64,000 nucleotides of DNA from Parambassis ranga. Taxonomy: Eukaryota; Chordata; Actinopteri; Ambassidae. Under the pieces are notes generated by a model that was given only the letters and a program-made list of their open reading frames with translations, was not told where the DNA came from and made no database searches. Each line of letters opens with the position of its first letter. Position 1 is the first letter of the stretch. The stretch is taken from NCBI RefSeq assembly GCF_900634625.1, contig NC_041023.1, positions 9,525,196 through 9,589,195 on the forward strand, given 5' to 3'. Shown here piece after piece: positions 11,983-22,400 of this stretch. The position numbers and the translations under genes are program-made.

Positions 11983-14900
11983 ATGTCTTCACTGGAAGAG
12001 AGAGACGTGGGCGTTGCGGCCGCCCCTGGCTCCTCCTCGGCCGGCCTGGGGGTCGGGGCTGTGGGGGCAGCGGTGGAGGCTGTGGCCGGGGTCGCAGCCA
12101 TGCAGGAGGAGGTCGGAATACGACGAGAAGGGCCTGAGCCAGACCAGGACGAGCCACCCAAGAAGAGGGTAAAAATACCTGAGGGGGAGTCAGGAAAGCT
12201 GGAGGAGAGACTGTACTCAGTGCTGTGCTGCACCGTGTGCCTAGACTTACCCAAGGCGTCTGTATACCAGGTAAACGTGGTGTCAATCACAAACTTCCCC
12301 CATAATCCTAAACTTACTGTCAAACATCAGCAAACCTGCTGAAACCCATAATAGAAGCTCCCCCATGTGCCCCAGCCCCCAATCCCCAGTGTCAACCTGT
12401 TGAATGTGTTGGCCAACTCCATTTATTTTTAGTAATATAGGATCCAACACAGGCCCAAGTGTGTATACTGCAAACTGAGCCATGAGGTGAAGAGACCAGA
12501 CACAGCCATGCTGGTGGTCAGCTGTGCTGGCTCAAGTTGACATTTTCCCCTCTGATAGTCTTCAAAAACACACCCCAAACTCCACACTAGAACTCAACTA
12601 GAACCTAAAAGTTAGTTCTCAGCCCTTCCCTTCAACCCTCAACAATATTCTACTAAATGACCTCAGACTACTCCCTTCAATGTCAAGTAATCAACCATTG
12701 CTCAGTGCAACCACACTTTATGTTAAACATTTAACAACAGTGGAAACACAACCTCACATTTCTCCATACATAATACCATGCTTATATATCAATAGATGTT
12801 TTTTTTAGACTGGTTCAATCACAGTTTATCCCACCAAATTTGTGCATGAAAGGTCAAGAGCTTACTATAGAAGTGCTATTTATCTAATCATCAGTAAAAC
12901 AGTCCATCCCATTTTGTTATCTCTGATGCATTGTTTTTTGTTTAACCAAATTAAATTAGACTTAATCTAAAATTTCAAATAACATTTCCCCAAATTAGTT
13001 TTCTTTTAAACTTTTATTTTGTTTTAATTTGTGCAGAGAAAAAAAACAAAAAGTAGACAACAACAGCACCCATTAATTAAAAAAAAAAACTAAAATTAAT
13101 ACAAAAAGGCACCAGTACAATTCATTCATACAAAACTCTCCTTAAAAAAAGTCTTGGTTCTGAAAGTACTAGCCTTCTTTACCCAGCTCATAAGATTTAT
13201 GCAAGTAAATAAGATTATTCAGATTTCCAGTTGTTATTGTTATTATTTTAATAATGCCTCACGTGGGGCATTGTTTATCTATGTAGAGTGGGAATATCAT
13301 TGTTACTTTCAGCCATATATTTACTGAAAGAAGAACCTACTAATTTTGAAGCTGAAAAACATCATTGGCTCTGCTGACATAACCCTGTACTGACAGTATA
13401 TGTATGTCAATAATAGACAAGTCATAGTCTTTCTAGTTAGTCAACAAGCCAGAGGGCTTAGCTGGACTGACAGGTTTAACACAAGGCAGTGCCAGCCCCC
13501 TTTGAAGGGTTTGGTTGAGCAAAAAGTTTAAAATGTGCTTGGTTAAGTGGATTATGTGCTTGGTATTAATCACAGTATCCCCTACATGTATTTTTAGTGG
13601 TCCCAGTAAAAACCCCAGAAACAAATTATGGTTACATTTTATTTGTGATACTTTTTATGTTATGTTTATCATGTCTCTCCACATTTAGCATCCTCTAACT
13701 GTAATTTTGTCCTCCTTCAAACTGTTCAATCACTGTTTTGATTGAACTTTTTTTTTCTGCTACAGTGTACCAATGGACACCTGATGTGCGCTGGCTGTTT
13801 TATCCACCTCCTGGCTGATTCTCGCCTCAAGGAGGAACAGGCCACGTGTCCCAACTGCAGGTAAACTCAGTTTGCACAATAAAGAATAAAAGAATGGCTG
13901 TTGTATTTTTGCTTATAGTTAAATACTGGTTCTCTAAAGTAATTAGCAATTTCTACCTCTGCAGTTTTAATAAATTTAGTTTAAGCATGTTTTCCTAAAG
14001 TGTCCTAAACATAGTTTTCTTCCAGAAATTCTCTGATGTTTAGACATGACCAGTGTGCTAGTGTAGCTACATCATCCACAAACTTGTTACACTAACATTC
14101 CACATATGTTAAATATACCATAGTGATGAGGTATGATTCATAGTTGTGTGTGTTTGTGTAGGTGTGAGATCAGCAAGAACCTGTGCTGCAGAAACCTCGC
14201 CGTGGAGAAGGCTGTCAGTGAGTTGCCGACAGAATGTACCTTCTGCCTAAAACAGTTTCCCCGCTCCAGCTTAGAGAGACACCAGAAAGAGGAGTGCCAA
14301 GACAGGTACACATCACCCACACACGAACGAACAAAAATACATTTTTTTTCATGCTCTAGTGTACTCATAATCACCAAAATTAGTTCAAAATCAAACAGAT
14401 GGGAAATTTCGGATGCGGTGAGTTTTTAATGGTGGTCAGCACACTGTCACATGGGTTTAAAGTGGGGAAGATGGAGGAGGGAAACAAAATCCTCATGTGA
14501 TTACAGTTTACAGCGGGGTTTGTCGTATGTGATGCTCAGGCCCATGTGACGTCCTGTGGGGTTGTTGCCATAGCAACAGGTGACCCTGCTTAGGACAGCA
14601 GCAGTGGCAGTGGCGCCTGTGCTCACGTTGCTATGAGAACAGCCGTGGCAGTCACCAGGTGTTTTATCGGTCAGGTCAGGCAGAAAATGATGTCGGTCTC
14701 CTGCGAGGAGGTGTTCAAGATGGCGTGCTCATGTAACTCAGGATTTAATGTGCCATAATTACAGCCAGTGATTACAAGTGCAGGTCCTGTAGAAACGCCT
14801 GTGTAAGACAAAACTTTGTAGTTCAAAGGGTTTTGATGGCTTTAATTAGTCTTGCTTCACTTGAGAGGCCAACTAGTACCTTTCACATAATTAATACTTT

Positions 14901-16177
14901 GCTTTACTGTAAGTAACACGCATTCATTGAAAGGCACCTCTATCCACGATGTCACTGATGTGAATCCATGTCTTTCTTTCCTTGAAGTTAGCTCTCAGCG
15001 AGCACTTATCATTAGTGCAGCATTAATTAACACCTGTTACCGTCCACAAGTATCATGTGAAGGATCTAATTTATATGAAGCCACATCACTGCTTCCTCTG
15101 GGTTAAACTCTTTCTTGCCCTTATGTTGCCAGGGTGACACAATGTAAGTACAAGAGAATCGGATGCCCCTGGCAAGGTCCCTTCCACGAGCTGCCAGCAC
15201 ATGAAAGCGAGTGCTCTCATCCAACTAAGACTGGTGCAGAGCTGATGGGAATATTGGGAGAGATGGACCAGAACCATCGCAGAGACATGCAGCTCTACAA
15301 CAGCATCTTTAGTCTGCTCTGTTATGAGAAAATCGGCTTTACAGGTACATAAAAAGAAGTTTTATTTATAAGTCAACTAAAACCAAAAGACTCTATATAG
15401 TAATTTTCATGACAGTCCATTTTAGTTCAGATCTGCGAAGTTCCCATTTTGAACTCTTCCCTCATTCTTAGAGCCTTTCTCACTTTTTCTCCACTTGCGT
15501 GTCCATTCAGAGGTGCAGTTCAGGCCGTACCGCACCGATGACTTCATCACTCGCTTGTACTATGAAACACCGCGCTTCACTGTCCTCAACCAGACGTGGG
15601 TGCTGAAAGCCCGCGTAAATGACTCCGAGCGCAACCCCAACCTCTCCTGCAAGCGAACCCTCTCCTTCCAGCTCATCCTCAAGAGCAAGGTACACTGACC
15701 ATCTATCTGTCCGTGTTTATTTTTAAGTTTACTCGTGTCTTCTTTTTGGGTTTATGAGTCATCACGATATACCAGATCAGGTTTGAGTGTAAAAAGTTGT
15801 GACAGGGTAAACCAGACAGAGACATGAGTAGATAAAACTTTGCAGGCATTCATTACTGTTGCCTTGTTTAGATTGATAACTAATAGATTTTTTTTAGCTG
15901 GCATTTGTGTGATGAGGAAGTGTGATCTATATTCACCTGCATGTGTTGGCTGCTGTGTTTGCAGGTGAACTCTGCCCTGGAGTGCTCTTTCCTGCTGTTG
16001 AAGGGGCCGTACGATGACGTGCGGATCAAGCCTGTCATCCATCACCACTCCTTTAGCAACGACGCCAACGAGACCGACTACGTCCCTTTGCCCATCTCCG
16101 ACTCGGTGGAATGCAACAAACTGCTGGCCGCCAAAAACATCAACCTTCGCCTGTTCATCTTCCAAGTCCAAAAATAG
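11983..16177 (+). CDS. zftraf1: Zinc finger TRAF-type protein 1 (cysteine/histidine-rich protein 1)
   Basis: Exons: 11983-12270, 13766-13860, 14162-14305, 15133-15344, 15511-15689, 15965-16177. All junctions are GT-AG and in phase, giving 376 aa, close to the human protein. The start ATG has a good context (GTCGCCATGT). An Ala/Gly-rich N terminus is followed by a basic [10 protein letters not shown]. Next comes a RING-like Cys/His cluster (about 88-145: [24 protein letters not shown]). A TRAF-type zinc finger (about 148-207: [21 protein letters not shown]) and a conserved C-terminal half ending [11 protein letters not shown] follow. The family is best known from mouse Cyhr1, reported to bind galectin-3. 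A RING plus TRAF-finger layout suggests ubiquitin-ligase activity, but that is inference. Its place between dclk3 and arpp21 differs from human, where CYHR1 is on chromosome 8. Confidence 0.94.
14564..14640. promoter_or_regulatory. Paired RFX X-box-like sites in zftraf1 intron 3
   Basis: GTTGCCATAGCAAC at 14564-14577 and GTTGCTATGAGAAC at 14627-14640 both resemble the palindromic RFX X-box. They are 63 bp apart, start to start, inside a GC-richer island that also contains CACCTG/CAGGTG E-boxes. This could be an intronic enhancer; no functional evidence is available. Confidence 0.45.
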
Positions 16178-17800
16178 AGTGTAAGAGGAGAACAGGAGGA
16201 GGAGGAGGAGAAGGAAGAGGAAGAAGAAGCAATGTGATGGAAGGCAAGGGTCAGAGAGAGGATGTGATTATTAAGAGACACCACTGAACCATTGATACCT
16301 CTTAACACCTACACACATACACACAAATACACATACCTTCACACAGGGTACACGCATCTACAGACACACACTCACACACCACTAATCACACTTACCTCCT
16401 TTTACAAGATAGTGAGACCCCTTGCTTGGGAAAGCTGTGAGTTGCTATGGAGATGGGTGGGTATTGATATGGGATGGAGGAGTGGGGTGAAACCTGCAAG
16501 AAGTGGGGTTGGGGTTGTGGATCTGGTTTGTGTGTACCTATGGTTTGTAACTGCCTTCTCACCCCTGACGCCCACGGCCAAAGGTAGCACACACACACCA
16601 ACCAAAGCAGGGTATGCTGGGTGCGTCTGTCGAATGTGTGTGTGTGTGTGTGTTTGCGGGGGAATCAGCCTGAACTCTGCTTGCATGTTGTCCCAAAGAC
16701 ACGTGATAATGTGAAAATGGAGTGACTGATCTTTGGACATGGAGGTGAGGGTGTGTGTGTGCGTGTGTGTCTTCCCCACTGCCCGACAGTTTCCTTCTGT
16801 TTTGGCAAATGTTCTGGCATTTTGTGCGTCAGAACATATGAGCGACGGCGTCCCACCCTGACCTACCCCTGCCCCCTTTCTAGCTTTCATCAAGAGGAGA
16901 GACGGCCTGGCTGCATGCATATTTTAGTTCTTATTCCCCCACCTGTGGTTATATTTAACCTTGAACACTAATACCATTTTTATTTCTCTTAACCCTGAAT
17001 ATTTAAGTACCTGTGAAGTTTTTTCCTTTTAGAATGGGTTTTAGAGTGTGATCGGCTGCCTACGTGTGAGTGCGAGTGTGTGAGTAATCAGATCATAACT
17101 ATGAGATTCTATGTCACCACCTGAACAGCAGTACAATCCTCCAGGATATGACAAGCAAGGGCAAATCAAATACTCCCAGATACACCGTGTCAGTTTCTGG
17201 TAATTTGGTTACTTTAACATTTGTTGGGAATTTGTATCACCAAAGTGACATTTGTAGTTCTTCCACAGAAGCTTAGCAGTAAAAATCAAATTACCACAAA
17301 CCAACCGACCTACAGTGTTTGACCATGTAGTATTTCAGTATTAGCGCAATGTTTGGATTAGTATAGAAGAATACATGGTAGATAAAGCATCAATGTCTCA
17401 GGGCGATCAGGACTTCTTCATCTGCTCGGAAATCAGCGGCCCTCTCAAGACAATTTTCTTATTTTTGGAGCAGACGTTCAGTGGCGATGGATGGTGTGTT
17501 TGTGTGTGTGGTTGGGTGGCAACATGGGGATGGGGGGTTGGGGATGGGGGGTTGGGGATGGGGGGGTGTTTACCTTACCATGGTTGACATATTAGTGTTA
17601 GACTTACTTGAACGAAAAAAAGAAAAGATGTTACTTATGTAGATTCTACTGTAAAGCAGATAGATCTCTCTCCTCCTGACCTCTACTTCCTGTATTTCTG
17701 TGTTTTAATGCTTTGTCTCTATGCCAGTGGACTCACTCATCTCACTATGGCTGTACATGTGCCTTTTATTAAAGATCATGGAACCTGCTGCTGCCCATGT
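16178..17800 (+). terminator. zftraf1: zftraf1 3' UTR with poly(A) signal
   Basis: About 1.6 kb of untranslated DNA follows the stop and is rich in CA/TG repeats. The likely poly(A) signal is ATTAAA at 17768-17773, followed by a T/G-rich stretch (CATGTTTCTGTGCC). A G-quadruplex-type repeat lies at 17526-17566. Long frames on both strands here are open only because of the dinucleotide repeats. Confidence 0.65.
17526..17566 (+). repeat. G-quadruplex-forming 14-bp repeat x3
   Basis: Three tandem copies of GGGGATGGGGGGTT (the third slightly expanded) form six runs of at least four G on the zftraf1 sense strand. In the mRNA this would lie in the 3' UTR and could fold into an RNA G-quadruplex. Confidence 0.85.
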
Positions 17801-19075
17801 TTCTGTGCCTGACTGTTAGAAAAGAACAAAAATAGGCCTTGCTCTGCAAAAGCGGTGGTCTGTATAAATTATGCATTCAGAATCGCAGTTATTAAATCTA
17901 AATTTAATTTTTCAGCACAGAGAGGATGATGGATATGTTTCATTGAATTTGATAGGAAGAATATGAATCATTTTCAGTACAAAATGAATTACCCGACATC
18001 AGAACAATAACACATCGACGTTATTGTGTGTGTATATTGCAGGAGTGTAAAATGTCACAGCAGAAAAACAGCATAGGTGTAAATAAAATCTCCATAATTT
18101 CCATTTAGATGCTTCAATTTCAGAGTACCAGCGTGCACACACGTCTGTTTTTTTCAAGCAGGAAAAGGCCCGCAGAGCTAAATGCAAACAGTTTAACGAT
18201 ATTTTTATGTGCAACGTTTTTCACGTTACACAGACCAGATGAATAATCAATAAATTAAGAAAATATTCTGCAGGATTACCTGTGAACATGTCTTTAGCAA
18301 ATTAGCCACACAAACAAATAATGACACGATGTTAAGCAGAAACGCCGAAGGAAATGTTTCTGGAGGACTTAAAAAGTGATTTCGTCAGTTTATTGAAATG
18401 TCAGGGTAAACTGGAGCTAAAACTAAAATAAAGTACAATGAAACGAACACAAAAAATGTGATTAGGATAATAAATCCAACCAAAAAACTTACATTTATTG
18501 GCATTTCCAACGAGTAGCAGACTTCAATCGCAGGCCAGCTCAACCAGGTGCGTCACTTTTTACGGTCCGCGGGAAACACGTGTTCAAATTTATGACTTTT
18601 TTTTTAAATCGCTTGCTTGTGTCTGTTTTCAACTTGTAGTCCGAATATTACATTTCTTGCTGAACATGCGGAAGGTGTAATGAGCGTTTTTGGGCAGGAG
18701 GAGGCGCTAAAATCTCAGAGGAAGCCTTGGAAATGTGTTTTAAAACCAGTTAAAATCTGATTTAACGTCAAAGATACTCAGAAAATCTCTTGCTGTGTGA
18801 AAATCTTGTTACTTCACAATAACCAGGACTACCTTCAACTAAGTGTCAATAATGATTAAACACATTCACCACTACTACAGCAGTGGTGAATGTGAGCATT
18901 CATCCCAGCAGTTGCTTAACAACCCAAATCTGTATTATCCCACAGCACACATCTAACCCTCAGTGTGTGCTGCTTTGTACCTATTTGTACTTCCTTGTGT
19001 ATGTATAATTGTCATCATTGCTGCATTATCTTCTTCTGGTTAAGTGGAGTCATCCAGGATAACATAGAAATGTGA
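17800..19075. other. Convergent intergenic gap, zftraf1 / arpp21
   Basis: This AT-rich DNA separates the converging 3' ends of zftraf1 and arpp21. No coding exon was recognised. A short hairpin lies at 18861-18894: 13-bp perfect arms (CACATTCACCACT) with an 8-nt loop. Confidence 0.6.
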
Positions 19076-19079
19076 CCTT

Positions 19080-19411
19080 GTGAATCCAGCCATAGAGCTT
19101 TATTCTCTTCACACAGTGCATTTCCTTAAAACACAATATATAATTTAATATCAATATAAAACTCCATTTGCGTATATAAATTATGCATTCAATACAGCAG
19201 CTCTGATATATACTATTAAGCTTTGGTACAGTGGTACATTTATCTCTGTGAGAGAGGATGTGTTGAATGTGAATAGCATATCCAGGGGGCATCAAGGATG
19301 ATGAGGAGGAGGAGGAAGGTGTGGGTGGGTGGATGAGTGTGAAAAAAGGTGTTTGTGTCATGTGGATACAACATGTGAGTTCACACAGGAACCAGAACCA
19401 TCATAACTCCG
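19080..19411 (-). terminator. arpp21: arpp21 3' UTR and poly(A) signal
   Basis: Untranslated sequence below the arpp21 stop. AATAAA on the minus strand is at 19099-19104, about 310 nt after the stop, which makes it the nearest good signal. Longer isoforms ending further left are possible. Confidence 0.55.
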
Positions 19412-22400
19412 TCAGTACTGTGCACTCCAGGATGGCGCATTGAGGTTGGTGCAGCCGGGAGGAATGCAGCTGCCATGGTGGGTGGGTGCGGGCACCACGC
19501 AGCAGTAAGCCGCGTCCCCACCCACCCCATTCACAACTTTACTTTGGGGAAAAGACACTGAAACACCACCCTGCAGAGGGTAAGAGAGAGACAAGGAGGA
19601 AGCAAAGTCAGCGCGGTGAACTTGCTATTACAGGCACTTTGTGAACTGCTAAATGCTACATCAGGGTCTTTAACGGGACCCTTGGGTGGTTCTGTGTTTA
19701 CCTGAACCATGCTACATGGATGAGAGGCAACTGGTGAGTAGGTGCCCAGCACCGCCTGGGGGTGGGAAGACTGCTGCACCCTCACAGCAGGGGCATAACT
19801 TCCTGCAAAAACACACATATGAGATTATTAAAAACATATTTGATTACTGCCAAGCCACAAGAGATCCTTTCAGAATAATTAAGAGAATGATGCAGGGTGC
19901 ATTTTCATACAGCTTATTGTGAGGGCATATTATTTATTTAATCATTAAAAATAAATTAAAAACTTGGATAGGTTTTATTTGATTGATTCAGTGCCTTTAC
20001 TAAAATCTTTATTGGCAATAAAAAGCATAGTTCTCTTCTTCATCCACTCAGTCCTGTTTCTGATTGTTTTTTGTTCCTTGTGTTGTGTTACACATCAATA
20101 AATCTCTGAATTGTAGATGTCAGTGGTGGATTGTGTCTTCTGACTGTGATGAATAGAAGCAGCAGGAAAAGAGACCGGTTCACTGTGAGACCCTCAGACT
20201 ACATCTCAGACAGTGTAACGGCCCCCTCCTCTACTGCCGCAGCTTGTTTTCTCTCTCTCTCTCACTCATAAACACACATGCACACATTTATGCAGAAAGT
20301 ACCTGTTGGTTGTGTTGCTTGGCTTTGAATGTGCTGGCTGGGTGAGACTGGCCTACATCCATGCTGAGCTGAGGTAGGGTAATAATACATAGGCACCTGT
20401 AGGACATAATGGATGTTGAGTTTAAGTCAGAATATATACACATTACATTAAAAACATATATAGTGGACGTGTGTTCTTACCTGAGGTGAGGGCTGGCAGT
20501 AGCTCGAGAGGTTGGGAGGTGGGGGAGGAGGAAGGTGAGGAGCTGCATAGACGTAACCCTGACTGAGAGGGTAGAGGGGCGGTGCTTCGCTTGCTGACTG
20601 ACAGGTCATATGGCCAAACTGTGTGGGGAGATCTTCAATCTGTGCATTAAGAGAAAGAAGGTCAGCATGTGATCCCATAAAGACAAATGCACACTGTAAA
20701 TACACCACTGAACCATGCAGAGATACATACTGTTTGGTATGGCTGTGAAGGAGGAGCGGCGTAAGAGAAAGAGGAGTACTGAACCACCTGAGAGACACAC
20801 CGACACACATAGAGAGACAGATATAATGACACAAACAGTGACAAGTGTGTATGTCAGTGTGAACGTATCTTTAAAACCTTCTACCTGCTGCTGTGGCTGC
20901 TGAGGGGGGGAGCCCTGCAGCTGTGTCTGGCTCCTGACTGGCTGCTGACTGTCCGGAGGGTTGTACACAGCAGGGGTTCCGTCAGGGTTGAGAAAAGGCT
21001 GCCCTAAGAGGTCCAACATTAAGCATGATAAATGTGTATGTCCTTTCTCAAAAACATGCAAGTGTAGGAGTGAGTGTCTGTGTTTTATACCTGTCTGTGG
21101 GTTCACTAATATGCTTCCTGGTGGGATCCCGTTCTCCATGACATAGGCAGAGTTGGGAGCCAGCTCTTCTATGATGGGAGGAGGAGAAGGGTGTGGAGGC
21201 AGTCTGAAAAGAGAGATGGAGCCTGAGAAGGAACGAGACAGAGAAGAAATAAAGAGTGAGAACAGAGGTGGCACATCACAGATTCACATTTCAACATCTC
21301 AATATGATAATACACAGCACACTCAACATACTGCGCACAGCTCCTCGCTCAGTCTCCATGACGTTTTTTTTTTCCTTTTCTGAATATGTGAAGAAGACTG
21401 GAGGTGTTGTGTGAAAATTTACAGCTATGGTGCGAAGATTCGTGGATTGAGTTCAATTTTCACACCAGAAGAACTTCCACTGCCTTTTGTTAATTAGATG
21501 CTACTGAATAAAGAACTGATAATTTATAGACAGCGATTTTTTTACCCCCTGAAGTGTAGCGTTGTGATGAAGTGTGTGCATTAAGTTTGCTTGCATACAG
21601 GTACAGAGGAGTGAAGTGTTTCACCCCCTGTGTTCACACCTTAAACGTGTGACACAGGAAGCGCTAAAAAGTCATCAAACATTATTCTGAAGTAAAGAGA
21701 CGCACCTGAACCTCGTGAGTCCCAGCTGTGGCTGACAGGCTGGTGGGGTTTCGGGGCGGGACTTGTCCACTGATAGGAGGAATCAGAGTCGGTGCTGCTC
21801 CAAGGTCGGGGGTCGTTGCTATAACGACAGTCGGTCTCAGTGCTACTCTGCCTGCTGCTGCCTGTCCAGCTGGAGCCTGAGCTGTCACGGCTCCCCCTGT
21901 GAGGCACATCCAGAATTATCCTACAGCCTTCTTACTGCATGAGAGGCATGCCATTACTGTGAATGACAAAAATGGCTTCCACACCTGCTGATATCTCACA
22001 CACAATGAGGGACTGAAGTTACATTCTTTCACCAATATTATCTATAAAGACTTTTTCTGCCTGATATAAATCCCAAATCCTGACATGCACAAACAGCTAA
22101 AATAAAATCTGGGTCCTGTTCCTGCTGCAGACTGTGCCAGCCGAGCTGACCAGATTAAGATGATAAATGACTGTGCAGACGGAGCTCTACCTGAAGAGCT
22201 GCCTTCTCCTCTGGGTCTCAGCATATGGATTGTACTCCTCCACATCCCTGCACACACACACACACACACAGACATATATTAATGTTCTCATCTAAATATA
22301 ATAAGCTGGGAAAAAAATGATACTGCAGGCAAGGTTACCTGGTTTCTACAGGGGCGCTCTCCTGGGTGCAGAGAGGCTGAAAAAGTACAGCAGGGAAATT

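Noticed and set aside
16292..16920. Open frames of 140 and 172 codons on both strands after zftraf1
   Set aside because: These are kept open by CA/TG repeats in the zftraf1 3' UTR; the encoded THTH and CVCV runs are microsatellite translations.
20606..21274. 222-codon continuous minus-strand frame in arpp21
   Set aside because: It is two real exons (21222-21091 and 21003-20885) plus the introns around them that happen to be open. The good splice sites and the match to mammalian ARPP21 support the spliced model.
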